From: Nitrospira sp.
GTDB lineage: Bacteria > Nitrospirota > Nitrospiria > Nitrospirales > Nitrospiraceae
Assembly (NCBI GenBank): GCA_030123625.1
Contig: CP126121.1
Span: 3,574,179 to 3,638,178, forward strand
DNA: 64,000 nucleotides
Direction of reading: 5' to 3'
Shown here: positions 45,804 through 54,717 of the stretch, in pieces
Position numbering within the stretch: position 1 is the first letter of the stretch
Layout of the letters: each line of letters opens with the position of its first letter
Made by a program: the position numbers and the translations under genes
The notes under the pieces: generated by a model
The model's database searches: none
Told to the model about the DNA's origin: nothing
Seen by the model: only the letters and a program-made list of their open reading frames with translations

Positions 45804-47009
45804 ATGTTAGAACCGCTGAGCCAAGGTAACATCCGCGTCTGTCATGTTGCCGTCGCCGATCTGTGGGCTGGTGCCGAAGTACAACTAAAAAGCCTAATCG
45901 CTGAACTTGCCCGAATGCCTGACATCGACCTGTCGGTCGTGCTGTTCAATGGAGGCAGGCTCGAAAAGGAGCTTTTACACTATGGCATTCCAGTGGAGAT
46001 CTTTCCCGAAAAGGATTGGAGCAGTATCCGCATTGGTACGGCTCTGCGGCGTTACTTCGGCCAGAAACGCTTCGATATCGTCCATACGCACAAGTATAAA
46101 GATACGATCCTTGCTGCGCCGCTCGCGCGCTGGGCGGGTGTGCCTCATGTAGTGCGAACTGTGCACGGATTGACGGAGCCGTTCTCCGGTGTCAACGCCT
46201 GGAAGATGGCCTTTTACGAGTCTGTAGAGCGCCGAGTCCACGAACAATATGTAAGCACCCTCCTTGCCGTCTCCTCGGAAATCGAACGCCGTCTGCGTCG
46301 GACCGGGGCGACCGACGTGGTCTGTATTCGGAACGGCATCGAGTTGAACGCGCTGCCGGACGGATCAATGCGCTCTGCCAAGCGAAAGGCCTTCGGTGTG
46401 ACTGACGACGTCTGCGTGATCGGTTCAGTGGGGCGACTCACGCCGGTGAAGGGATTTCCTCACCTCATTAAAGCCGTTCAGCTCCTGACGGAGCAGGGAT
46501 TGTGTGTAAAGCTTTGGCTCGTTGGGGATGGAATACTGAATCAAGAGTTGTGTCGCCTCGCTCAGGACTTGGGCATCGCCGAGCGAGTGGTGATGTTGGG
46601 GCATCGGGAGGATACCTACGAGCTGTTGCAGGCGATGGATATGTTCGTCTTGTCGTCCCTCCATGAAGGCATCCCCATGGCATTACTGGAAGCGATGGCG
46701 GTGGGTCTTCCAGTGATCGCGACCAGAGTTGGAGGCATCCCGGAGGTGATCGAAGATCGTGTCAGCGGCATCTTGGTCGAGCCTGGAGATCCTAACGGCC
46801 TCGCGTTGATGTGTCGAAGGCTCATGCATGATACTGCATCGGCGGAGCGCTTAGGACAGGCCGCGAGAGCGCGAGTCGAAGAGAGGTTTTCGGCACGAAC
46901 CATGGCAGCCGACGTGGCGAATGTCTATAGACGGCTCGTCGGTCACAAGCAGGGGCCGGCTGAACGACATGATCATCAGAACATCCAGGCCGGCATCATG
47001 GTTGGGTAA
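45804..47009 (+). CDS. Glycosyltransferase family 4
   Basis: 401 aa from the ATG at 45804 (frame open from GTG 45786). VCHVAVADLWAGAEVQLKSL, FDIVHTHKYKDTILAA and VVRTVHGLTE in the acceptor half. The donor half has GSVGRLTPVKGFPHLIKAVQ, VLSSLHEGIPMALLEAMAVG, then LPVIATRVGGIPEVIED (E-x7-E). It resembles the GT4 at 43234 and may have arisen by duplication, but the two differ enough to have separate acceptors. Confidence 0.92.
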   Translation: MLEPLSQGNIRVCHVAVADLWAGAEVQLKSLIAELARMPDIDLSVVLFNGGRLEKELLHYGIPVEIFPEKDWSSIRIGTALRRYFGQKRFDIVHTHKYKDTILAAPLARWAGVPHVVRTVHGLTEPFSGVNAWKMAFYESVERRVHEQYVSTLLAVSSEIERRLRRTGATDVVCIRNGIELNALPDGSMRSAKRKAFGVTDDVCVIGSVGRLTPVKGFPHLIKAVQLLTEQGLCVKLWLVGDGILNQELCRLAQDLGIAERVVMLGHREDTYELLQAMDMFVLSSLHEGIPMALLEAMAVGLPVIATRVGGIPEVIEDRVSGILVEPGDPNGLALMCRRLMHDTASAERLGQAARARVEERFSARTMAADVANVYRRLVGHKQGPAERHDHQNIQAGIMVG

Positions 47010-47027
47010 ACGGCAGCGGAGGAACCG

Positions 47028-49031
47028 GTGAATCCATCGTATCTCAATGGCGATCTGCTTCGGGTTGCGCTCTTTGGGGCAGGGCGCCACGCCCAGCATC
47101 ACGCTAGGGCGATCGGTAGATGCGCCGGAGCGCAGGCCGTGGCGGTCGCCGACCCTTCCGATGTCGCACAAGCGGCAATGCGGGAAATCGTGCCGGGCAT
47201 CAGGTGTTATCGCTCGCCCGACGAATTGCTCGCAACCGAGACTCCGCATATTGTCCATATCATTACACCGCCGTCCTCGCATGCCTCATTGGCCCTTGCA
47301 GCCTTGAGGGCTGGATGCCACGTCTACATCGAAAAGCCCTTTACAGAGCGCGTCGAGGATGCACAACAGATTCTTGACGAAGCCCGTGAAAGAAATCTTT
47401 TGGTGTGCGCCGGCCATCAACTGCTCTATGAACCGCCGACCCGTCTGTTACAGCGGTATCTCCCCTCTGTAGGCCGTATCGCTCATCTCGAGAGCTATTT
47501 TTCCTTTCGCACCGTGCGCCATTCGCCGGGAGGGCGAAGGGTGCTACGCCCTGATCATCAGTTGATGGACATCCTCCCTCATCCCGTCTATCTGCTGCTG
47601 CACGTTCTAGAGCAGGCGGACGAGGGCCGAACAGAATTGACGGCGCTCGACGTGAATCATACAGGGACGGTGCATGCGCTCGTGCGCCGAGGTGAGGTAA
47701 CCGGGACGCTCGTCGTGACGCTGGAGGGGAGGCCGGTCGAGAGTTACCTCCGCGTGGTGGGGCGCAACGGCGCTCTCCTTGCAGATTATGTCCGCAGCAC
47801 GATGCAGCGCGCCATCGGGCCCGGCTCATCGGGAATCGACAAACTGATTGCGCCTTATCGGCAAGCGTGGCAACTTGGGATCGGCACGACGTCCGCCATG
47901 GCCAGCCGTTTTCTGAAACGTCAGCGAAGTTATCCGGGGTTGGCTGAACTTTTTTCGGCCTTCTACCAGGCTGTTCGGACGAAAAGCCCTTCCCCGTTGT
48001 CGCCTGAAAGTTTGCTGGACACGGTGCGGATTTGTGAACGCGTGGCCGACGTTCTGAAAGCGGCGGAGAGAAGCGCGCTCGAGCGTGCGGTACCCGGGCC
48101 GATAGACAGCCGAGGCGTGCTCGTGACGGGAGGAACCGGATTACTCGGCAAAGAGATCGTGAGAGCGCTTCTGTCACGAGGCCGGCCGGTCCGTGTCGTG
48201 GCACGACGCGAGCCCTCGCCGTGGGAGCGAATCCCAGGCGTCGAATATATCGTCGCCGATGTGGCCGATGGCGCCGGAGTTCACCTGTTCAAAGGCATCG
48301 ACACCGTCATTCATGCTGCCGCCGAAACGGCCGGCGGTTGGGAAGAGCATCAACGCAACTCGATCGATGCGACGCTCAACATGGTCAACGGATCGGCAGC
48401 AGCCGGTATCAGACATTTCCTGCACGTGAGCAGTCTCGCCGTATTGGCTCAGGCGCAGGGGAGACCGATCGCTGATCATCACCCGTTGGAGCCGAACAGC
48501 AGGGGCTCCGGACCCTATGTATGGGGAAAATTGGAGTCGGAGCGGCGCGCCGTTGACTTGGGGAATGAGCTTGGTGTGTCGGTCAAAGTGATTCGCCCCG
48601 GAGCCTTGGTCGACTATCGGGATTTTGATCCACCGGGCCGTCTTGGAAAGCGCCTCGGGAACATATTTGTTGCAGTGGGGGCACCAGCCGACAAGCTTGG
48701 GGTGGTCGATGTGGCCTTTGCGGGCCGCTGTTTGGCATGGACTGTCGATGCATGGGATGAAGTGCCGAGCCCTCTGAACTTGCTCAATCCCTCTTTATCC
48801 ACGAAGCGGGAATTGTTGCAACGCCTTCGCCAAACGAACCCCGACCTCACGGTTCTCTGGTTGCCGAGTTTCCTCCTCGTGCCCCTCTCATGGGCGGCCC
48901 TGGTGTTGCAAAAGTTGCTAAGGCCTCGCAAACCGTCGGTCGATATCGCTAAAGTGTTCAGTGTCCTGCCGTATGACACCTCAGTCATTGCCCGTCTTTC
49001 TCAACGCATTGATAGCCCTTCCGCTTCATGA
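47028..49031 (+). CDS. Gfo/Idh/MocA oxidoreductase fused to NAD-dependent epimerase/SDR
   Basis: 667 aa, GTG start. Residues about 12-345 are a Gfo/Idh/MocA oxidoreductase: VALFGAGRHAQHHARAIG, CHVYIEKPFTERVEDA (catalytic Lys in EKP) and HQLMDILPHPVYLLLH. From about 363, GVLVTGGTGLLGKEIVRALL begins a second Rossmann domain of the extended SDR type with SSLAVLAQ and the catalytic YVWGKLESER. A C-terminal hydrophobic segment (WLPSFLLVPLSWAALVLQKL) may anchor it. Two redox steps on one sugar nucleotide are suggested. ATGA overlap with the next gene. Confidence 0.9.
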   Translation: MNPSYLNGDLLRVALFGAGRHAQHHARAIGRCAGAQAVAVADPSDVAQAAMREIVPGIRCYRSPDELLATETPHIVHIITPPSSHASLALAALRAGCHVYIEKPFTERVEDAQQILDEARERNLLVCAGHQLLYEPPTRLLQRYLPSVGRIAHLESYFSFRTVRHSPGGRRVLRPDHQLMDILPHPVYLLLHVLEQADEGRTELTALDVNHTGTVHALVRRGEVTGTLVVTLEGRPVESYLRVVGRNGALLADYVRSTMQRAIGPGSSGIDKLIAPYRQAWQLGIGTTSAMASRFLKRQRSYPGLAELFSAFYQAVRTKSPSPLSPESLLDTVRICERVADVLKAAERSALERAVPGPIDSRGVLVTGGTGLLGKEIVRALLSRGRPVRVVARREPSPWERIPGVEYIVADVADGAGVHLFKGIDTVIHAAAETAGGWEEHQRNSIDATLNMVNGSAAAGIRHFLHVSSLAVLAQAQGRPIADHHPLEPNSRGSGPYVWGKLESERRAVDLGNELGVSVKVIRPGALVDYRDFDPPGRLGKRLGNIFVAVGAPADKLGVVDVAFAGRCLAWTVDAWDEVPSPLNLLNPSLSTKRELLQRLRQTNPDLTVLWLPSFLLVPLSWAALVLQKLLRPRKPSVDIAKVFSVLPYDTSVIARLSQRIDSPSAS

Positions 49032-50242
49032 CCGTCCTCATCAGATCATTTCTCCTGCTGATCCTCGTGCCGCTGACCCTACTGGTCCTGTACCAGTGGT
49101 TCCTTGCATTCTGCTCATTCTTCTACAATCAGCCGCCGCGCCGCGCCGAAAGGCCGCTGGCTCGTTTTCTCATTATGATTCCCGCTCACAATGAGGAATC
49201 GGGAATTGCCGGCACGCTGGCGAGTTTTCAACAGTTGGATTATCCACCTGACCGATACAAGATTCTCGTCATCGCCGATCGCTGTACCGACGGTACGGCT
49301 GCTACCGCTAGGGGGATGGGTATCGACTGCCTGGAGCGTTTCGAGGGGAGACCAGGAAAGGGATCAGCGCTTGCATGGGGAATAGAGCAAGCGAACAAAG
49401 CCGGAATCGAATGTGATGCCGTTGTGATTGTCGATGCCGACACGCTGGTGGATCGATCGCTCCTCTCGGCCTTCAATGTAGAACTTCAGGCAGGTCACCT
49501 GGTACAGCAAGGTTATAATTACATTTCCAATCCTTGGACCAGCCCCTTCACAAGAATCATCGCGGTGACCGGTGTCCTGCGCAATGGACGGTACTATGCG
49601 GGTAAAACCGTGCTTGGTCTGCCTGGGATGCTGACGGGAACCGGAATGTGTCTCGGTACTGAGGTGCTGAAACGGCAGGGCTGGACGGCCTTTTCGGTAG
49701 GAGAAGATTGGGAGTTTTCCGTCGAGCTTCTCTTGAGTGGGGAGCATATCTATTTCAATCCGGAGGCCAAGACTTTTGCGAAAGAGTCGCAAAATCTTCA
49801 ACAGGCTTCCCATCAACGGCTGAGATGGGCGAGCGGCCGCTATGCCGTCATGGGGAACAAAGTCCGGGAATTGATTCAGGAGGGGATCCGGCGTCGCTCT
49901 TTTTCCTTGATAGATTCAGCGGTCACGCTGGTGGCCCCGAATTATTCCACTCAGGCATCGCTGGCGCTGCTCACTGTGTTTGGAAGTTTGTTCATGCTTG
50001 ATAACCCAGGGTGGGAATACTGTTTCATTTGGGCCGCGGCTCTTTTGGCCGGAATCGGCGGCTATTTCATGCTGGGCGTGTTCTCCACCGATGCTCCAGC
50101 GAAAGCTCTTGCCGGGTTTCTCCTTATCCCTGTGTTCTTGCCCTGGCGTCTCGGCATAGAAATACTGGGAATTCTGGGGTATGGGCGAGGACATTGGGGC
50201 CGGATGTCGAGAGCGGTTTCTTCGCATCACATCAATCGTTGA
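49028..50242 (+). CDS. Membrane glycosyltransferase family 2 (processive type)
   Basis: 404 aa. N-terminal TM, then RFLIMIPAHNEESGIAGTLA, ADRCTDGTAATARG, VVIVDADTLVDRSLL (DAD metal site), a GEDWEFSVELLLSG catalytic-base region and QRLRWASGR (Q-x-x-RW motif). Two to three C-terminal helices follow. The Q-x-x-RW motif links it to cellulose- and hyaluronan-synthase-like GT2 enzymes that extend and translocate chains. It is the best candidate in the locus for a synthase-type polymerase, but no separate co-polymerase is obvious. Confidence 0.9.
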   Translation: MTVLIRSFLLLILVPLTLLVLYQWFLAFCSFFYNQPPRRAERPLARFLIMIPAHNEESGIAGTLASFQQLDYPPDRYKILVIADRCTDGTAATARGMGIDCLERFEGRPGKGSALAWGIEQANKAGIECDAVVIVDADTLVDRSLLSAFNVELQAGHLVQQGYNYISNPWTSPFTRIIAVTGVLRNGRYYAGKTVLGLPGMLTGTGMCLGTEVLKRQGWTAFSVGEDWEFSVELLLSGEHIYFNPEAKTFAKESQNLQQASHQRLRWASGRYAVMGNKVRELIQEGIRRRSFSLIDSAVTLVAPNYSTQASLALLTVFGSLFMLDNPGWEYCFIWAAALLAGIGGYFMLGVFSTDAPAKALAGFLLIPVFLPWRLGIEILGILGYGRGHWGRMSRAVSSHHINR

Positions 50243-50251
50243 GGTTTTCTC

Positions 50252-52150
50252 ATGTGCGGGATAGTGGGTGCAGTGCACGAAGAATCAGGCCGAGTTGATC
50301 CGTCACTGGTTCGTACAATGTGCGCATTGATTCGCCGCCGGGGGCCTGACGACGAGGGGTTCCATTTTGATCCGCATGTAGGGCTCGGCATGCGGCGTTT
50401 GGCCATCATCGATGTGAACAGCGGCAGGCAGCCGATGTACAACGAAGACCGGACGGTGGTAGTGGTCTTCAATGGAGAAATCTACAATTATCGTGAACTG
50501 CGCGAAGAGCTCTTGAAACGAGGCCATCGCCTGGTCACGCATTCCGATTCGGAATGTATTGCGCATCTGTATGAGGATTTCGACGAAGATTTTGTTGCAC
50601 GATTGCGAGGGATGTTCGCGATCGCGGTGTGGGATATGAGGCAACAGAAACTACTCCTTGCGCGGGATCGGTTCGGCATCAAGCCGCTGTATTATTGGCA
50701 GGACGGCTCTGACCTCTATTTCGGGTCGGAATTAAAGTGTCTGTTGGCGGTGGACCGATTCGATCGACGACTGAATCCTCAAGCCGCGTGGGACTTCTTT
50801 ACCTACAAATATGTGCCTGGTCCAAAGACCATTTATCAAGACATCGCTGAACTACCACCAGGCCACATCGCGGTATGGAAGCAAGGGAAGCTGGCGACAA
50901 GAAAGTATTGGCAACTCAAGTTTGCTCAGGATCGAACCAAGTCTCCTGATTACTATCGCGAGGGGCTTCTCCATCATCTGGAAGAAGCCGTTCGGCTGCA
51001 TCTCGTCAGCGAGGTTCCGCTTGGGTCCTTCCTGAGCGGCGGAATCGATTCCAGCGCGGTCGTGGCCCTCATGTCCAAGATCTGTCCGGGCAACGTCAAG
51101 ACCTTTACGGTCGGGTTCGGGGAGGGCCAACCGGGTGCGGATGAACGACCGTACGCCAGAACGATCGCCCACATATTTAAAACCGATCATTCTGAATGTC
51201 TGTATGACAACCCTCAACGCCAGGTGGAGTCCATTTTACCTTCCATGATCGAGGCGTTCGATGAGCCGTTTGCCGACTCTTCGATGGTGCCTAATTATCT
51301 CATCTGCCAAGCGGCTCGCCAGTGGGTGACTGTGGCGCTGTCCGGCATCGGCGGCGATGAGCTCTTCGCAGGATATGAGCGGTACCGCGGCGCGCTTGCC
51401 GCCGATTCATTTCAACGACTCCCCAGATTTCTATCGGAAGGGATGAAGGCAGCAGTTCGTGCATTGCCGCATGGCCGATATGGAGGACTCTGGATTGACA
51501 GGATTCAGCGATTCGTGGAAGGGGCCGGTTTGTCTTTGCCGGAGCGATATCAGCGGTATCTCTGCGCCTTTACGGAATCGGAGAAGACATCTCTCTTCAG
51601 CTCCGACTTCATCGCGCAACTCTTCAAGAGCGGAGGTGGAGTGACCGAACCGGCGATGAACCAGGTTGAGCCCTGTTCTGATCCACTTGAGCGAATTCTG
51701 CTTACCGACATGGAAACGTACCTGCCGGATGACGAATTGCGCAAGGCGGATCGCCTCAGCATGTGGCATTCACTTGAAGTTCGAGTGCCGTTTTTAGACC
51801 ACAAGCTCGTCGAGTTTGCCGCGACGATCCCATCCCATCTGAAACTGAAAGGGATGGAGAAGAAGCATATTCTTATCCAATGTTTAAAAGGAATTCTGCC
51901 GGATTCTATTTTGAACCGCCGAAAACAGGGATTCTCAATTCCACTTGGAGCGTGGTTGCGTGGGCCTTTGCGAGAATTGTTACGAGCGCACCTTTCAAAG
52001 CAAACATTACAGGATGTAGGCATTTTTAATGTTATGGCTGTTGAAGCAATGATGAACGACCATGATCGCAATGCCAGAAATTATGAGACTCAATTGTGGA
52101 CGGTATTGGCGTTTGTTGCCTGGCATCGGAAATACATGAGCGCGCATTAA
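50252..52150 (+). CDS. asnB: Glutamine-dependent asparagine synthase-type amidotransferase
   Basis: 632 aa. Class II glutaminase domain at 2-215 with N-terminal Cys2 (MCGIVGAV), RRRGPDDEG and FNGEIYNYRELR. The AMP-forming synthase domain follows with PPi-loop SFLSGGIDSSAVVALM near 262, and SGIGGDELFAGY. Versions of this protein are a regular part of XrtA/PEP-CTERM EPS loci as an amidotransferase, and lasso-peptide cyclases (C proteins) belong to the same superfamily. Position in the EPS operon favours the first role, but the lasso-like genes 4 kb downstream have no other cyclase, so a second role is possible. Confidence 0.92.
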   Translation: MCGIVGAVHEESGRVDPSLVRTMCALIRRRGPDDEGFHFDPHVGLGMRRLAIIDVNSGRQPMYNEDRTVVVVFNGEIYNYRELREELLKRGHRLVTHSDSECIAHLYEDFDEDFVARLRGMFAIAVWDMRQQKLLLARDRFGIKPLYYWQDGSDLYFGSELKCLLAVDRFDRRLNPQAAWDFFTYKYVPGPKTIYQDIAELPPGHIAVWKQGKLATRKYWQLKFAQDRTKSPDYYREGLLHHLEEAVRLHLVSEVPLGSFLSGGIDSSAVVALMSKICPGNVKTFTVGFGEGQPGADERPYARTIAHIFKTDHSECLYDNPQRQVESILPSMIEAFDEPFADSSMVPNYLICQAARQWVTVALSGIGGDELFAGYERYRGALAADSFQRLPRFLSEGMKAAVRALPHGRYGGLWIDRIQRFVEGAGLSLPERYQRYLCAFTESEKTSLFSSDFIAQLFKSGGGVTEPAMNQVEPCSDPLERILLTDMETYLPDDELRKADRLSMWHSLEVRVPFLDHKLVEFAATIPSHLKLKGMEKKHILIQCLKGILPDSILNRRKQGFSIPLGAWLRGPLRELLRAHLSKQTLQDVGIFNVMAVEAMMNDHDRNARNYETQLWTVLAFVAWHRKYMSAH

Positions 52151-52158
52151 GGATTCTG

Positions 52159-52704
52159 ATGAGCGAATTTGTCATAAAGCTTGTCGAAAGAATGTTTCGG
52201 CGAGACCGAATTGCTTGGCTTGTAAAGCAAGGTCTGACCGTTGGACAGAATTTTTCCCTGTTGGAAGATGTCTACATTGATCCCAGTCATTTGTGGCTAA
52301 TAGTCATTGGTAATGATGTGACGTTAGCTCCGCGCACACAGATACTGGCGCATGATGCAAGCACTAAACAGTATCTGGGTAAAACGAGACTTGGGAAAGT
52401 TGTCATAGGAGACCGAGTATTCGTGGGCGCATCAGCCATCATTCTGCCTGGCATAACCATAGGATCAGAGGTCATTATTGGGGCCGGCAGTGTTGTAACA
52501 AAAGACATTCCAAGCGGAGTAGTCGTAGCAGGAAATCCGGCAAGAGTAATTGGTTCTTTATCTGAATTTCTTGCAAGCCGAACTTCAGAAATGCATTCGT
52601 CTCCGAATTTTGGCGTGGAATATACAATACGGGGACATGTGACTGAGGATAAAAAGAGAGAGATGGTCAGCAAAATGGAAGATCGAATCGGATATATTGT
52701 CTGA
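52159..52704 (+). CDS. Left-handed beta-helix acyltransferase
   Basis: 181 aa from the ATG at 52159. Hexapeptide repeats (VVIGDRVFVGASAIILPGIT, IGSEVIIGAGSVVTKDIPSG) with the terminal VVAGNPARVIG, and a conserved catalytic-type His in ILAHDAS. Trimeric O-acetyltransferase of the maltose/serine acetyltransferase group. It probably O-acetylates a sugar using acetyl-CoA. Distinctly A+T-rich like the next gene, unlike the G+C-rich block before it, which suggests joint recent acquisition. Confidence 0.88.
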   Translation: MSEFVIKLVERMFRRDRIAWLVKQGLTVGQNFSLLEDVYIDPSHLWLIVIGNDVTLAPRTQILAHDASTKQYLGKTRLGKVVIGDRVFVGASAIILPGITIGSEVIIGAGSVVTKDIPSGVVVAGNPARVIGSLSEFLASRTSEMHSSPNFGVEYTIRGHVTEDKKREMVSKMEDRIGYIV

Positions 52705-52721
52705 TCTATTGTGAGGGAAGT

Positions 52722-53909
52722 GTGAGCGACAAGTCACAAGTTCGCTGGCAGGTAAGGATTGTTGCTTATGGGGTGGTTATCGTTTTGTCCTTGGCTGTAT
52801 TGGAATTAGCTTCCTATGCCTATTTGAGAATGTTTGAGGGGTATGATGGTACACATCTCATGAATTACGAGTTTGATGACTATAAGAACATTCATCCTAC
52901 CCCTGGTTACAGTAATACGCATGGCATTTACCATAACCGACAAGGATTTAGAAGAAAAGATGACACACCGAAAGATAAGCCGATAAATACATTCCGCATT
53001 TTTCTTATGGGAGGATCAACTGCTTATGGATTGGAGTCGCAATCCAGGTATGGCAAGAAAAAATATGGAGTTATTCGTAATGATGAAACCATCGATTATT
53101 ATTTAGAGCAATATCTTAATGAACGAATTTCTAGCACACGAGTCGAAGTGATCAATGCAGCTATCACGAGTCAACAAAGTCATCACCATCTCATCTATTT
53201 GAACCAAACAATATTGAAATATCATCCTGATATGGTGATTTTTATCGATGGGTTCAATGACTATTATCCTTGGGAAAAGGGGTTTGATCAGTTCCGGGAT
53301 TACGCTTATCAAGAGCGAGCACACTTGTTTATGGCAGATCCTACGATTGATGCATTGGCAAGCTACACAGGTTGGTGGTTATTCCGGAAAAGTCATTTTA
53401 TTCATGTGGCCGCGAAGACTGTTCGTCCCATATGGATATCGTTTAAAAGGCTGGGAAATCAACATGAAAGAAAGAAAATGGACGTTCCAATAGCATTGGA
53501 AAACCTGACCGTTAATGCTGAACACAACTTTTTAAAGATGGTTGCCCGGAATTCTATCATTCTAAAACAAGCAGGTGTAGTAGGAGTATTCACTGTTCAG
53601 CCAGAAATTGTATTCGACCAAAGTAAGCATTTTACCCCCTTAGAGCAAACCATCTTGGAAGAAATGAACGCTGAGTGGCCCTTAAATTATTCAGAATATA
53701 AAAATAGGGCTCACCAAATAGTTGTCAAGTCAATGAAGCAAGTGACTTCTGATGCAGGTTCAACTTTTATTGATCTGACCGATCCTTTTGACGGTCTGAA
53801 CGAAGATGCATATACCGATTATTGCCATCTTACGCCGATGGGAAATAAGAAATTGGCCGAATATTTAGGTCACAGCATACTTCCTTTAATCAAGCTTGGG
53901 ATGAATTGA
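52722..53909 (+). CDS. SGNH/GDSL-like membrane-anchored protein
   Basis: 395 aa, GTG start. One N-terminal TM helix (IVAYGVVIVLSLAVLELASY) then an exported domain. FLMGGSTAYG replaces the usual GDS with GGST. Other SGNH blocks are FIDGFNDYYPW and DYCHLTPMGN (D-x2-H). Family members with GGST modify surface glycans and, in alginate systems, act in O-acetylation. Strongly A+T-rich. It is the last + strand gene of the long EPS block. Confidence 0.8.
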   Translation: MSDKSQVRWQVRIVAYGVVIVLSLAVLELASYAYLRMFEGYDGTHLMNYEFDDYKNIHPTPGYSNTHGIYHNRQGFRRKDDTPKDKPINTFRIFLMGGSTAYGLESQSRYGKKKYGVIRNDETIDYYLEQYLNERISSTRVEVINAAITSQQSHHHLIYLNQTILKYHPDMVIFIDGFNDYYPWEKGFDQFRDYAYQERAHLFMADPTIDALASYTGWWLFRKSHFIHVAAKTVRPIWISFKRLGNQHERKKMDVPIALENLTVNAEHNFLKMVARNSIILKQAGVVGVFTVQPEIVFDQSKHFTPLEQTILEEMNAEWPLNYSEYKNRAHQIVVKSMKQVTSDAGSTFIDLTDPFDGLNEDAYTDYCHLTPMGNKKLAEYLGHSILPLIKLGMN

Positions 53910-53919
53910 TTCACCCCTT

Positions 53920-54717
53920 TTATTGGACTATTAGTCCAGTCGGTGTAGCAGGCGGGGGGCTATTGCTTGGCGGGGGGCTCCCAGCGCAACCAATCCGTGA
54001 ATCTCCCACTGCAATCCGGTCAAACCACAACGAGCCTAGACCTACCTGCCGATAGAGCCGGTTGATGCTCATCTTGTTGTTGTCACCGCTTACCAAAAAC
54101 ATCACATTCCTAGCGGAGAGGACTTGTGTCCCATTCACCCAGAGTTCATACACCCCATTGGCCTGGCCGGGCGTATTGAGTTGCTCATGGGTCTCAATGC
54201 AGACCCATTGGCCGAATGGGATTGCCCCGCGGCCATATGGCACTGAACCTCCATCAGCCGTGCGACTGACGACAGCCGAAAATTCATGCGACCCGAACCG
54301 AAATTCCCACCATGTTGTGAATGACGTATTGCCGCCGGGATACGTGGCCATGATTTTGGTCTCTGTATCGCCGACTGTGAAGTTATTATCCATCTTGAGG
54401 TAGAATCGGCGATACAGATTTGAAGTGGCGGGGAAGGTCCGATCAACGTATCCGCCGCATTGAAATCCTTGCAAGATCTTATCTGGGTAACACTGTGATG
54501 GATAATCCAAGCGGAGCGAACCATTACCGCTGAACTTGGTGGATGTATCGAAAGACATGGCTCCGGAAGCGAGACTGTACCCAGAGTTGCCTGACTCCAT
54601 CTCATCGTCCCAGAAAACTGTGGCATGAGATGGCGACTGGCAAAAGGCCATAAAGGCCGAAGTGAGTAGGAATACCAAAAATGTTCTTTTACATCCGCAA
54701 TGGTTGGCAACTTTCAT
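53920..54717 (-). CDS. Secreted jelly-roll (polysaccharide lyase/lectin-like) protein
   Basis: 265 aa from the ATG at 54717 (GAGGAGTGGAG upstream). Signal peptide FLVFLLTSAFMAFCQSPSHA. The body is beta-rich with VDRTFPATSNLYRRFYLKMD, WWEFRFGSHEFSAVV, WVCIETHEQLNTPGQANGVY, then ELWVNGTQV. This layout matches concanavalin-like jelly-roll folds of heparin-lyase-like or polysaccharide-binding proteins. A Pro/Ser-rich tail ends in PPATPTGLIV, the usual beginning of an FN3 domain, so the protein looks cut short. A long-term glycan-binding or lyase role is inferred. Confidence 0.7.
   Translation of the reverse strand: MKVANHCGCKRTFLVFLLTSAFMAFCQSPSHATVFWDDEMESGNSGYSLASGAMSFDTSTKFSGNGSLRLDYPSQCYPDKILQGFQCGGYVDRTFPATSNLYRRFYLKMDNNFTVGDTETKIMATYPGGNTSFTTWWEFRFGSHEFSAVVSRTADGGSVPYGRGAIPFGQWVCIETHEQLNTPGQANGVYELWVNGTQVLSARNVMFLVSGDNNKMSINRLYRQVGLGSLWFDRIAVGDSRIGCAGSPPPSNSPPPATPTGLIVQ

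Noticed and set aside
47341..48204. 287-aa reverse-strand open frame
   Set aside because: Lies fully inside the Gfo/Idh-SDR fusion gene; Arg/Pro/Ser-rich shadow composition and no family resemblance.
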